In this document: one piece after another, positions 36,068 through 47,639 of the stretch | How positions within the stretch are numbered: position 1 is the first letter of the stretch | Layout: the number at the start of each line of letters is the position of its first letter | Source of the DNA: Caprella mutica | Taxonomy: Eukaryota > Arthropoda > Malacostraca > Amphipoda > Caprellidae | NCBI GenBank assembly: GCA_947561585.1 | Contig: CANNZV010000508.1 | Span: forward strand, 248,001 to 312,000 | Direction: 5' to 3' | DNA length: 64,000 bases | Position numbers and translations under genes: made by a program | Notes under the pieces: generated by a model | Seen by the model: only the letters and a program-made list of their open reading frames with translations | Told to the model about the DNA's origin: nothing | Database searches by the model: none

Positions 36068-36540
36068 TCTATCCTGAAGCTGTCTGTGGTGAATGGAAGA
36101 AAAGGGTGTAGGCGTCCCTTGGCCCCTGAACTGTTGTAATTTGGATTATGGATTGTCTTTCTTCATTTTTACCATGTTTATTATTTTTTTAACGCTACTT
36201 GCAGTTTTAGAGGATAGCGCTAGGGTTGACTATCCTTATGTGTTAGGTAGACTCGTAGGCTTCATTTACTATCACCTCTTCATTTTCCTCTTCCATCCCT
36301 GAGTGCAGCCACCGGTGCTTGTGTCGTGTTTCGTCACATTCCTTGGTAAGTGAATGCATTCACGGAGTAGCTTTTCTGCATCCATGAGCATCGTCACCGA
36401 CGGTGGTAAGTGACTTTGTTCATGGAGCCTCTTTTCTTTCTGACTGCTTCTTCCAGTCCCTTGTATTCAATTTCCTTTTGACGTCAGCGATATGGCCTTT
36501 GGTTCCGAAGCAGATGTTAAACCCCTACTAAATTAATTAA
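36068..36540. repeat. Dispersed unclassified repeat, copy 4 (most complete)
   Basis: Runs from TATCCTGAAGCTGTCTG through GGATAGCGCTAGGG, GAGCATCGTCACCGACG and CGTCAGCGATATGGCCTTTG to AAACCCCTACTAAATTAATT. It is the best-preserved of four copies and shows no TIR, poly-A or long frame. Confidence 0.6.
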
Positions 36541-37130
36541 TTTTCTTGCTACTATAGTAAGGTTTATTCTTGTGAAAATAAATTTGAAAATGGTCTGTGT
36601 CTTTATTACTCTTTCTCTTCTTTGATGAAAATGATATTAAATATGTTACATTTATTTCAACTTTTATAAAGACTATCAGTAGCGTCTGCTGGGTAAAATG
36701 AGAGGCTGAGACAAACTTAGAAACTGTCAGGTTATTCAATTGGAGAAACTGTCAGGCAATATTTTACAAATTTAATAAAGATTCAAATCAGCATTACAAA
36801 AGTCGTAACAACATGTAGCTAAAAGAAAGTACCTTCCAAATATTTGATTTAAGATGCAATATAAAAAATCTGAGAAACCGTCAGGAAATATATTTAGAAA
36901 TAGTTAGACGATGTCTGGAAATTTCAATAAATATATAAAAGCATTAAATAGTATAAAACTATAATTTCTACATTTATAAAAGGGCACGATATAAGTAACT
37001 GTGAGACCCGTCTTTTATCCGATAATATATAATTACATATTCTAGCTGTTTCCAGAGATCAGTCAGGCTATCTGAACACGACACGAGATATTCGATTTCC
37101 AACCTGACATTTTGGATATGGAGAAGTCCA

Positions 37131-37490
37131 TAGTGGAAATTTTGTGATCTCAAGGCATGTCGGAAATCATTAGGACGTAACTGGTCTGCACCTGGGATGT
37201 GAAATTTGCACCTCTTGCCTGTTGCTCAACATTCATTATGCTTTTTAAATGACTGTCACTTTCATTACTTTTGGACTGCATATGATCAAATTAGAGAGAA
37301 GCGACTGAATTATTAAAATGGCATCATAAATGACAGTATCAACTGTTGAAAATGAAAACATTAAAATTCCTATGACATCAGCAAACCGATTGCTACAGCT
37401 GATCAAAAGTTACAAGCATCATTAAATGTTAGCTTTGTTATAATAATTCTTTAGTAATTATAGAACCAGCTGCCACTGCAGCTGTTTAAG
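37131..37490 (-). pseudogene. Repeat-associated gene family member, minus-strand copy, 5' part
   Basis: On the minus strand this matches 23110-23505 along its length, including CATCCCAGGTGCAGACCAGT, TTACGTCCTAA and TGATCAGCTGT. It encodes the degenerate PGADQLRP region. The rest of this copy resumes at 31304 on the other side of the 5.8-kb insertion. Confidence 0.65.
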
Positions 37491-37494
37491 CTAT

Positions 37495-37970
37495 GTACCA
37501 AAATAATTACTAATCCTCACCAATAAGATATAAAGTATATAAATATGTATACAGTATATACAACGATATATTTATATACGACTCATAATTGAACCTTTGA
37601 TAAGCGTGCTCAGTCCGTTGGCTGAGTATTTTTCATTCCGAGACCGAAATTTCCGTGACGAAGCTTTCGGATACCATTTATATTCTTTAACCATATTATG
37701 ATTTTGTTCAATTTCCATAACAAATTTTCTTATTTTTATCGTTTTTAATGCTTTGTATTATATTTCTTATAACATTATTATTTTCTCGTCCAATAAAATT
37801 ACTGTGAATTTGGTCATGTTAGATGTGTTTTGCAATTCAACTGAATCAATTTGGACTTTGCACTAAAATTTAGCAATAAAATAGATAGCTAACATTTCAA
37901 ATGATAAAAAATAATTATCTTTCAGACCAATCAGCGATAGCGAGGTCTGCTAAATCCAACCTAGGTACAT
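37495..37970. other. No gene recognised
   Basis: AT-rich sequence, no classified element. Confidence 0.25.
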
Positions 37971-37975
37971 CTGTT

Positions 37976-38112
37976 ATTGACATCATAGTTATTACTGGAG
38001 TACTTATCCGATTTAATGACATCAAAGTTATCACTAGATTTATTACCCAAGTTAATGGCATCATAGTTATCACTAGAGAACTTATCTGAGTTAATGGCAT
38101 CATAGTTATCAC
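37976..38112. repeat. 39-bp tandem repeat, about 3.5 copies
   Basis: Units contain GGCATCATAGTTATCACTAG followed by CTTATCTGAGTTAAT, with progressive divergence to the left. Confidence 0.6.
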
Positions 38113-38654
38113 AAGAGCTTGCTACAGGTTGTGTCTGGTGATAGGGAGAGTGCGGTCTGTGAACAGAGTTCCTGTTGAATTAGAGCAAAGCGTACCCACC
38201 CACTGGGGGGGTTGGGAGCAGGTTTCATGTGACGAGAATAACTTCTTTCTATACCTTCATGAGGGGAAACACTTAAACGAGAAACTTAATGAAAATACGA
38301 CAAAATAGGCTACTTTATCAGTAATTAATATGAGGGTTTAACGTCTGCTTAAACACGTCGACTACGAATTGATACACATATATGTACCACTATGAATATT
38401 ACTGATTCAGAAAGTGGTAGAAATGTATACCTACCACTGTCAATATTTTAAACACGAATTAAATTGTGAAAATGTGAACTATAATTTTAGCAATCCCAGT
38501 TGACCATATCATCACTGTCCCGCATTGGACGGAGGGGGAAATCCCTCTCTAGCGAGGTACAAAGAGGGATGGGGAACTTCATACGTCTCAAGATGTCTGA
38601 AATCCCACTTCTTTTCAACCTCTGAAATCCCACTCACGTCACACGTCTTGAACA
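38113..38654. other. No gene recognised
   Basis: Unclassified sequence leading into the minisatellite that follows. Confidence 0.25.
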
Positions 38655-38998
38655 AGCTGGATGTCCCATGTCTGTCTCACGGGTGACATCCCACGTCTGT
38701 TCCACGCAGGATGTCCGTCTCTACCCAGGCGGGATTTCTCTCTCTGTCCAACGTCTATTCCACGCGAGATATCCCTCTCTGTCCCACGCAGGATATCCCT
38801 TTCTGTCCCATGCCGGATGTCCCTCTCCGTCCCACGTCTGTCCCACGCAGTATGTCCCTCTCTGTCCCACACCAGATGTTCCTCTCTGTCCCACGTCTGT
38901 CCCACACGGGATGCCACGCTCTGGCTCACGCCGGATGTCCCTCTCTGTCCCACCTCTGTCCCACGCGGGATGTCCTTCTTTGTCCCACACGGGATATC
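38655..38998. repeat. TGTCCCACGCRGGATGTCCC minisatellite
   Basis: About 14 degenerate units of roughly 22-24 bp, GC-richer than its surroundings. All six-frame open frames across it are products of the periodicity. A related motif array is at 41270-41535. Confidence 0.75.
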
Positions 38999-39033
38999 AA
39001 ACGACTTATAAATATCCTAGGCATATTCAAGTT

Positions 39034-39960
39034 GTAGGTAACTAGGTAGATAGTGTTAGACACCAGTAGGTCACTAGGTAGGTATTGATGAACACTAGTA
39101 GGAAACTAGGTAGCTATTGATGAACATTAGCAGTTACCTAAGTAGGCATTGATACAGTTGTAGGTAACTAGGTAGCTATTGATGAACATTATAGGTAGGT
39201 ATTGATAGGTAACAAGGAAGCAATTGATGAACATTATAGGTAGGTAATGATAAACACCAGTTGGCAACTAGGTGGGTATTAGTGAGCACTAGTAGGTAAC
39301 TGGGTAGGTATTGATAAACACCAGTAGGTACTAAGTAGGCATTGATAAACAGTTGTAAGTAGCTAGGTAAGAATTCATGAACACTTGTAGGTAAATGTTA
39401 CGAATTGATAAACGGTAATATGTAACTAGGTAGCTACCTAAGTATTGATAAACACTAGTTGGTAACTAGATAGGCATATACCGAAACCACTGGTAGGTAA
39501 CTTGGTATGTATTGATAAACGCTTGTAGGTAGGTAACTAGGTTGGTATTGATGAATACTAGTAGGTAACAAGGAAGATATCAATAAACACAAGTAGATAA
39601 CTAGGTAGGTATCGAAAAACACTATTAGGTAAATAGATAGCTATTGATAAGCACTAGTAGGTAACTAGGTAGGTATTGATGATAGTGGTAGGTAACAGGG
39701 TAGGCATTGAAAAATACTAGTAGGTCTATAGGTAGGCATTCATAAACAATAGTAGGACTCGAGGTAGGTATTGATGAGCACTGATAAGTAACACGGTAGG
39801 TATTGGTAAATAGTAGTAGGTAACTAGGAAGTTATTGTAGGTATCTATTGAAAAACTCTAGTAAGCATTAGAAATCTATTGATAAACACCTGTAGATAAA
39901 AATATATAGGTAACACTATATAGATAACTATATTATAGGATGAAACTAGGTAAATAAGTA
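39034..39960. repeat. About 32-bp TAGGTAACTAGGTAGG minisatellite
   Basis: Around 28 degenerate units of GTAGGTAACTAGGTAGG plus TATTGATAAACACTA. Divergence is high, so the array is old. Confidence 0.75.
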
Positions 39961-40074
39961 GCTAGGTGGGTATTTATATATAGTAAAAAATTGTTAACTA
40001 TAAATAAGGGGTGCAACACAGAAACTTGCTGATTTAGAAGAGTAATAATAATGAAAGTACATGAGATATTGTTA

Positions 40075-41060
40075 TAGATGACGTCATTCAAGTGGTGGCC
40101 TTAATTGTCAATACACTAAGATACCCGTTTTTGTAAATTTTCTTCAACCATCTCTAGCATAGAGACGGTTTTTTCCGCGATGGCGTTGCAGATGTTGATC
40201 TTGAGATGATGTAGCGTTTGTGGGCGATCATTGTAAACTATGGATTTGAGGTAACCCCACAAGAAAATGTCACATGGAGTCAAGTCAGGCGAGCGCGCAG
40301 GCCACGGAAGATTGCCTCTCAAGGAAATGAGGCGCTCAGCGAAAGGCTCCCTCAAAAATTTCATTGATTCTAGTGTTGTGTGTGCTGTGGCTCCATTTTG
40401 TTGAAACCACACATCATCAAGGTAAATTTCTTCGATTTTTTGGAAAAGAAAACTTGAAAGCATCTCCCTTTAATGAGCTGCGGTCACCGTAACAGCGCGT
40501 TCGTCCTCTTCGAAAAAGAAAGGGCCAATAAATCGCTGCTCTGGAAATTGCACACCAGACTGTAATATGTTCACAATGAAGTGGTTTCTCATGAAGTTCA
40601 CGTGGATTAGTAGCGCTCTAATAACGCATGTTTTGCTTGTTCACACTGCCAGTAATGTGAATATCAGATTCGTCTCTAAAGAACACAAGTGCGTTGTCAA
40701 GTAGATCGTCACGCCGCGCTTCACATGCATTTTGGCGGGCACGCCAATCCTTTTCATTCAGCTTCTGCACTACAGCCATTTTGTAGAGATTGATATCTGT
40801 GAAGAATTCGTTTTAGGCTGCGGTCATATATTCCCAGAGTAGCTGCATGTTTCCTTGCCGAACGCAGAAGTGATCGGAGGACCTACTCTCTCACCATTTC
40901 AATGTTTTCTGCATGTCTGATGACTTCCTTATCCGGGTTTCTTCACACTTCCACTCGACCTGAATACCTCCACCAATGAAAAAATTGATTACCAGCCAGG
41001 CACACGACCAGCGGAAGGAATATTGAACCTCCTCCGAAAGGCTCGTTGAATTAAAATAAT
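40075..41060 (-). pseudogene. Tc1/mariner-like (DDE_3) transposase, degenerate
   Basis: The minus strand reads, with stops and frameshifts: ENIEMVREVLRSLLRSARKH, FIGPFFFEEDERAVTV, then an open frame at 40463-40116 containing DVWFQQNGATAHTT, LISLRGNLPWPARSPDLTPCD and FLWGYLKSIVYNDRPQTL, ending near GHHLNDVI. These are the DDE landmarks of the abundant insect mariner-like family with WFQQDGATAHT and SPDLTPCDFFLWGYLK signatures. The catalytic D (in NGATAHT, where D has become N) is lost. No clear TIR was found. Confidence 0.85.
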
Positions 41061-41264
41061 GTAGCAACCGTTGGAGAAGAAGGCCTCGCAGTCAAATTCA
41101 CGCTTCTTTCGGGACCACTGTATGTTGCCGACTAAAGTCACTGGATAGCCGGAGTGCTGCAGTTCTGCTTACTAGCTTAACTAGTAGGTGAATAAATATA
41201 TTGACGGATTGATCTAATATTTTCAGGGGAACATATTGATACAATTTGGCAAAATTCCTGCGGA

Positions 41265-41535
41265 CAGCGAGCGAGGGACATCCCTTTCCTGTCCCACGTC
41301 TTGTTTCCTTCGCTGTCCCACGTCTTGTATCCCTTGCTGTCCCACGTCTTACAAACGGAATGGGATTAGATGTGGGACATGCGGTTGTCCCTCGTATTCT
41401 CACGTCTGGCATGACGTGAAATTAGACGTCTAACAGCGAGGGACCCCTGTCTGAAGTCCCCCGTCCCACCTCTTGTCCCACGTCTAAAATCACTCTCTAG
41501 CGAGTGGTATAAGACGTCTTAAGACGTGGGATACT
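41265..41535. repeat. GTCCCACGTCTT minisatellite
   Basis: Degenerate units with CTGTCCCACGTCTTGT and reverse-oriented AAGACGTGGGA occur in both orientations, giving a partial palindrome. It is related to 38655-38998. Confidence 0.6.
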
Positions 41536-41606
41536 CTGCTTTTGGTTAGCTGGGATGTTTTATCGATCAGACAAGATCAATAGGTATGTACACACAGAGA
41601 TACTCA

Positions 41607-42400
41607 ATAGGGTGGAGCGAAAATGGTTGTTTTTGCAGTTTTTTCGAAACCGTTGTACGCCGAGTGCAGGAATTTTGCCAAATTGTATCAATATTTTCCT
41701 CTGAAAATTTCAGATCAATCCGATAATATCTTTATTTGTCGGAATTGATTTGAAATATATATAGGTTAAGTTAACAGGATTAAATTATGTTTTTTTAATC
41801 AAAATATATCATTTTCACTTGCCAAAATGCAATTGAAGAAAAGTGAATCATTGAAGAAAATCAGAGAATACTATAGTGCCTCAATTATATAAGCATAACT
41901 GTTAGTGGAAATTTTATGTGACAGGGTAATGGAAATGTCATTCCTCTTTTTATGTGTATCAGAAGTAATGAATTGAAATATATTCGTACTGTTCTCAGGT
42001 TATGTATTACATAACTCACAATCCACAACGAGGAGTGGCTGAACATCGGATTCTACCAAATCATTTACGTCATCCCTTCCATATTTTTATTCCTTTAATT
42101 TTATGGTTTGTAGTAATTTTTAGTTTCAAATTTTAGTCATCTCTTGTAAGAGATCAATTCTGTTTGATGTATCCGTCTCGTCGTTCATCTCCAAGCACTT
42201 CAATGAAATATCATTGAGGCTTTTTTAATTCAAAAATTGGATGTGGAGACTACCGTACCTCGTTGATATACGGTGGAAATTAGGAACCAATATATATATA
42301 ATCATGCGTGAAGAAATTTTCAGAGGAACATTTTGATACCATTTTGCAAAATTTTTGCACTCGACCTATAACAATAAACAACCATTTTCGCTCCACCCAA
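41607..42400. mobile_element. MITE with ~100-bp TIRs (GGGTGGAGCGAAAATGG), direct repeat ATACTCA
   Basis: The left end GGGTGGAGCGAAAATGGTTG is inverted at the right end. Similarity extends about 100 bp inward (GAGTGCA...TTTTGC, CCTCTGAAAATTTCAG). ATACTCA stands at 41600-41606 and 42401-42407. No coding region. A solo end of the same family lies at about 41221-41262. Confidence 0.7.
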
Positions 42401-42407
42401 ATACTCA

Positions 42408-43483
42408 GCTCCTCTCCTTATCATGAGACATGTGATAAAGAAGCTATAACTTAAACTTTAAACTAAATTTTGGAAACGTCAGTTAGCTTAAACTTCGTTT
42501 TGAGTAAACATAGCCAACGTGTTAGCCATACGGGGAATTATTGTTGATGTCAACAGGAATGAAAAAAATGGGTCAAATTTATTTAATTTGTCTATAGTAT
42601 TGTAGCTACTAATAATTTAAACTTTAACAAATCAATCAAGGATTCATAAGCACAAGTATTCTTATTACATTATTGAAATAATAAAGTGTAAGATAATTAT
42701 TTAAACTGTAAAATAATTTATTTGATTGTGTTGGAAGAATTCAAAACTTTCCTCCCTTTTTAACAAGTTATCTTTGTTCATATATTTTTCTTTAACAATT
42801 ATTACGTTAAAACTGTACTAACATTAAGCTTCAAATACAAAATTTGAGAAATAATTTTGATTATTACTATTCTCTATCATAGAATTAAATTTCAACAATC
42901 ATTAATTAAAAAACACCACTGAATTTCGAGAATATTTTGATTCATATGATAGAGCAATTTCTATAGTATTATTACAGAAATTACATTTACATAATTGTTC
43001 ACATATTAATTTAAGATAAATTAAATAAAATATACTTTCAAAATCTCTATATAATACTACATCTTATTGAACATAAAATATTTGAAATTGAGTACACATT
43101 GTTTTAACCCTCAGAATGTTATCTCCACAGGTTAGCCGTAGTTACATATTATAGTACTCATCTATAAATTTTATTAGTGGTCATTCTTCAACTCATCTTT
43201 ATCATTAAACTTATGCTTAAAATACTTATGTATCAATCTCAACCTTAGTTCATCAAGAACTCCTTATGATTCGACTCATCATTATCATTGAACTAATGAA
43301 ATAATTACTTATTTATCGTTATTTACCTTAGTTCATCAAGAACTTTTCATTATTCAACTCGCTACGCTAAAAGTTTTTATCATTCAAACACATCAAGGGC
43401 TTTTCTCTTATTGCGATTATCATTAACATCATCAGATTCCTTTCAGTCGCAGATATAAATTTCTTCGATTTGGAACTTTCTTT
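42408..43483. other. No gene recognised
   Basis: AT-rich sequence without classified features. Confidence 0.25.
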
Positions 43484-43959
43484 CTACCCAGGTAACAAAA
43501 AATTATCTCCGGGATATTCCGGAGAAATTCCCTGGGATTATTCCCTCGATATCCCCAGCGTTATCAAGAAGATGCCCTATTTTGATGTTTTTGCGATATT
43601 GGGATATCCCCAAATGATATCGAGGGAATAATGATGGGATTTAAATATATTATCCCTGGAATATTACCTCGATTACAAGGGAAGGGCAAGGAATACAGAA
43701 ATTATTATTCCTTCGATAACAAGGGAATAAAATTGGGATAGTGAGGGGATTGTCCCTCAATATCGAGGGAATCAAATGGGAATATTCCCTGGTTATCTAG
43801 TATAGAGGAAGGATATAAAAATAAGAATACCTAAATTAATATTTCCTAGCATATACTGCATTTGTACGTGTACTTTTGACTTTACATGAATTAGTTGGAT
43901 GAAACATTATATTGTTATATACAAATTTAATGGAAAGAAATGGAGAAAGAAATGAAGTG

Positions 43960-44036
43960 ATGTTTCCGGGTCTCGAACCAGCATCTTGTTGACTTCTGCT
44001 TGCGACGCTAACCACTCGACCATCCTGGACACAGTA
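43960..44036 (-). repeat. tRNA-derived SINE-like sequence
   Basis: The minus strand shows an A box TGGTCGAGTGG (44022-44012) and a B box GGTTCGAGACC (43979-43969) about 33 nt apart, in the right order for RNA polymerase III. The T stem has mismatches (GCTGG against CCCGG), so it is a SINE head or tRNA pseudogene rather than a working tRNA. Confidence 0.55.
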
Positions 44037-44189
44037 GAAGTAGGATTTTTTATTAACTTTATGCAATATGATAACTCAAGTTTATCTTCAGGTTCTCATT
44101 GATAAATATAGTTTCATATTTCATAGATTATTTCTTTTTTTCTTTTATAATCGTTTCTTTTATAATTTTTAGGGATCAACTATTTTTCA

Positions 44190-44925
44190 CTAATTCCTGG
44201 AATATTCCCTCGATATTGTTAAAGAATCAACTAATTTTTAGTAATTCCTGGAATATTCCTTCGATATCCTTAGGGGATCACCAAATTTTAATTCCTGGAA
44301 TATTCCTTCGATATCGGAAAGGGATCATTAGTTTTCATTAATTCCTGTAATATTCCCTTGATATCATTAGGGGATCAACTAATTATCATTTATTCTTGGA
44401 ATAGTTCCTCGATATCGTTAGTGTGTGAAGTAATTTTCACTATAATCCTTGGAATATTCCCTCGATATCGTTTGGAATCACCTAATTATTACTAATTCCT
44501 GGAATATTCCCTCGATATCATTAGGGGTTCAACTAATTTCACTAATTCTTTGAATATTCCCTCGATATCGTTAGGGGATCAACTAATTTTCAGTAATTCC
44601 TGGAATTTTCCATCTATATCGATGGGCATCAACTAATTTTCACTAATTCCTGGAATATTTCCTCGATATCGTTAGGGATCAACGAATTTTCATTAATTCC
44701 TGGAATATTCCCTCGATATCGTTAGGGGATCAACTAATTTTCACTAATTCCTGGAATATTCCCTCGATTTCGTTAGGGGATCAACTAATTTTCATTAATT
44801 CCTGGAATATTTTTTCGATATCTTTAGGGGATTAACTAATTCTCACTAATCCCTGGAATATTCCCTCGATATCATAAGAGGAACAACTCATTTTCACTAA
44901 TCCCTGGAATATTCCCTCGATATCA
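44190..44925. repeat. 51-bp satellite, about 14-15 units
   Basis: Units combine CCTGGAATATTCCCTCGATA, TCGTTAGGGGATCAACTAA and TTTTCACTAATT. Unit variants are scattered. The array lies wholly inside the TIR element. Confidence 0.85.
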
Positions 44926-45003
44926 TTTTACGATAGCAGATAATGAGGGAATATATAGATATCGAGGGAATATTCTGGGAATATCTCAATGTTACCTGGG
45001 TAG

Positions 45004-45890
45004 TTCCACATCACTGCTATCACTATCCGAACACATTTTCCTTGCCTCATCATTGTTTAGCTTGCTATTCTTCTCGTCCTCCTTGTCGTGATAAGTGGAG
45101 GAGGCTATTGTGATTCTTCGTTTCTTCTTGCTCTTTTCATCCTCTTCGCTCTCCTTACTGTCATTGGTATTTTCTTTTTCGTTTGTTTGACTTTGAAGGC
45201 ATTTACAAGTCACTACCAATGAACATTCTACTTTTACAACTATATAGTTTCAAAATTCGAACCATCAGTTGCTTCATACTCATCTTTATCAACCGCTTCT
45301 TCATCACAGTACATTTTTGAGGGACATGAAACCCTTCTTGCGTTTCTTCTCGACTGACTTTCTTCTTGACTGATTGAAAGATTCGTCAGTATCAAACTTC
45401 TAAACTAATAAAAGGGTTCAGCCCCTTCTCGATTCAGTTAAAAAGTTCTGATTCCTTCTGTCGATTGATAACCTTTATAACCCATTTCGACCCTGTTTAA
45501 CCATATTTCAACCAGATCCCATCGAATGTGCATATATTGAAAGATCGTGTCCTTCATGGAATGCTTTGATCTGGTTATATTTCAGTCTTTGATCTTTAGG
45601 CCTACAGGTTACATACAATATGACAGGTGAACAACATTATCAGTCAAATCTGACTTGTATTCTTACGTTAGACAATGTACAATGACCGAAGATATGAGAT
45701 AGTACCGCTACCGAAAGAGGGAATTATTGTAGCACCGCAAGCTGGCAGTATAGCAAGAGAGAACCCAATAGTCAATAAGAATATTATGGTCGAATAATTC
45801 TCTCATACCCTATATTCAAGGATATTTCAACATGGGCGAGTATGTTTCTAAGAGGTTACAAAAAAAGTGCTGGAAGTTACTGATTTTGAG
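45004..45890. other. No gene established; charged minus-strand frame at its left end
   Basis: A 75-codon minus frame (45219-44992) is rich in S, D, E and K (KSKKKRRITIASS, SDSDSSDVELP). Its end runs into the element's TIR, so it may be an exon fragment or chance. The rest is unclassified. Confidence 0.25.
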
Positions 45891-45899
45891 GAGCTTCTT

Positions 45900-46175
45900 C
45901 AGTTTGTAGTGACTTCCTTGCTAACACACGCGTACCAGATTACAAAGCTTGTATTGGAAAGTTGCTAAAGTCTTACGATGATATGGGTTGCCGAGTTTCA
46001 CTCAAGATTCATTTTCTCCATTACATTTCTTCAAGACATTGAGAAGATGGAGAGAAACTATCAAGGCAAATGGAATCCCAGCTTGATGGGAGACTTCTGC
46101 TGGATGCTCTTGCGCGACATCTTGGAGTCAAAATACACCAGATCTTCTTAGAAAACACTTTTTTGACTGTCTGTG
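45900..46175 (+). pseudogene. Fragment of a repeat-associated insect protein
   Basis: The frames read KSYDDMGCRVSLKIHFLHY, then after a shift QDIEKMERNYQGKWNPSLMG and DFCWMLLRDILESKYTRSS. This matches, from memory, a protein segment that recurs in many copies in insect genomes (YKDMGCxMSLKxHFLHSH ... DISxMExRYQGxW ... DYCW). Function is unknown to me. Frameshifts and lack of neighbours show a dead fragment. Confidence 0.55.
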
Positions 46176-46179
46176 CTAC

Positions 46180-47380
46180 TAAGAATTGTGTCATTCAAGT
46201 ATATTGATTCAATCTGTGCTCTTTATCTATCCTGCTTTATCTGTTATACGCTATTTAGAAGCCAGAAAAGTAGAGAAGATAGAACAAAATTATTTAGAAA
46301 TTTGAGCAAAAAAAAAAAAAAAAACACCTATCCCTGTTCTTGCCTCAGACCAGATTTTTTAGGTAAACCAGTGAATTATCAGAGTGTAACCAGTTGGAAT
46401 AGTGTCCTTTTCTTGAAAAATAATTTTCTTCTCGACAACATAATACCGACTTATCCATCAGTTTTACTGTGACATAAATATCTGGTGATTCTTCTGCAAA
46501 AGAATCGACTTTTGTATAAATCAACATCAGTATATTGATCATGGCTTCTTGCAAGTTGAATGTCATTTTACGTAGATTAGAGAGTAAAATTGCAACCAAT
46601 AAAGTTTACAATTCAAGACTCACAGCACTGAAGTTAATTAATTGGACATTTTGAGACATCCACAACAATGCACAAAGAAGTGATTGGGCGGCCATCAGGA
46701 AGAGCTTTGTACGTACTTCTCTCATAATGCACGTACATGAGTAAGAAGGATGGTCAAAAAGAAAATTAAATTAATTCTATTAAAGAAGATAAAATTTATC
46801 AATATTATCGTTTTCCTTTACAGGTTGCTAGCTAATCTGAAAAAGATTTTAATAATATTATTAGCTAATACAGTTTATGAAAACGGTGCAGTGCGATTAA
46901 TTATGTTGAAAAATCTGGAGAGTTTTCTTTAGTGATATTCAGTTCTAGATAATGAAATAAAAATGCTGATCCCAGACTTTATTGTATATTAAATCTGGTC
47001 CGTTGTCTTTACTAGCTACATTTCTGGTCCGCTATCTTTACTAGCTTCATTTCTGGCCCGCTATCATTTCTAAATATTAAAGGTTTTAAGCAGATTTTTG
47101 TTCCATACATTAATTACTTGTTTTTCACAATATTAAAGTGGATCATTCATACTACTGCAAGAACTTCAGCCGATATATATAAGTATCAAAAATGTATTAT
47201 GTCTTGTATAATGTCATTAACTTAATAAAAGTTAATGGAATTATTTATTAATTATTATAGCTGATGGAAACTATGCTGTTTTTCATCAATTCTTTGAATT
47301 AGCTTCCTTTATGGTATGTTATCATTACTAGCTTTGTTTCAGGTCCCTTATCTTTATGTTTGTTCTCAGAATGTTTTTCG
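46180..47380. other. No gene recognised; short 30-bp repeat near 46995-47065
   Basis: AT-rich. Three degenerate copies of TCTGGTCCGCTATCTTTACT occur at 46995-47065, with a further relative at about 47320-47360. Confidence 0.3.
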
Positions 47381-47384
47381 ATAT

Positions 47385-47500
47385 AAAATAATATTCTAGC
47401 AAAGAGGATGGATTTATAGCTATTTTCTTTTATGTTACCATTAATTTTGGTGTGTAAATTGGAAAAATATTTGTAGATCAGTCAAATCGTTGAAATTACC
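47385..47500. repeat. Internal fragment of the CCAGTCTGTATTTGGTG MITE family
   Basis: TAATATTCTAGCAAAG, GGATTTATAGCTATTTT and TATGTTACCATTAATTTT match the interior of the copies at 3758 and 5378. Confidence 0.45.
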
Positions 47501-47639
47501 CGTGGTTCAATACGTGGGGTACATCATAACATGATACGAAGTTTGTATTTGGTGAATAGCGCTCAAAATCCCTCTGACTTTTTCAAAAAGCTAAAACTTC
47601 AACTAGTTGATTTGCAATCATTCTTCCCTGCATTGAAAC

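Larger units (their letters stand above)
31305..37130. mobile_element. 5.8-kb insertion with CTTCTCCAT inverted ends and CTGTCAGG-word arrays
   Basis: The plus-strand gene copy joins directly what is here separated by 5.8 kb (TGCAGTTT ... GAAATTTTGTG), so this is an insertion, not an intron (no GT/AG at the junctions). The edges are inverted: TGGAACTTCTCCATCC and, from the right, TGGACTTCTCCATATCC. Words such as CCTGACARTTTC occur at about 31370, 31550 and 31613, and in the opposite orientation GAAACTGTCAGG at about 35302, 36720, 36745 and 36872. No transposase is recognised inside. The family is unknown. Confidence 0.55.
43484..45003. mobile_element. TIR element built around a 51-bp satellite
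   Basis: The ends CTACCCAGGTAACA and (right, other strand) CTACCCAGGTAACATTGAG are inverted. Subterminal sequence is rich in CCCTCGATATC and GGAATATTCC. The plan matches the larger element at 9905-15656. The interior contains a tRNA-derived stretch and the 51-bp array. No transposase is present. Confidence 0.6.

Noticed and set aside
31305..37130. Intron of the minus-strand gene-family copy
   Set aside because: Junctions lack GT and AG, and the edges are inverted repeats as in a transposon.
38639..39045. Several overlapping open frames rich in P, S, C and R in all six frames
   Set aside because: They are created by the 22-24-bp minisatellite periodicity; no domain is present.
43960..44036. 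Functional tRNA gene
   Set aside because: A and B boxes are present, but the T stem is mismatched and no clean acceptor stem forms.
44992..45219. Charged 75-codon minus-strand protein
   Set aside because: Low-complexity, ends inside a transposon TIR, and lacks a clear start or splice context; kept only as a note.
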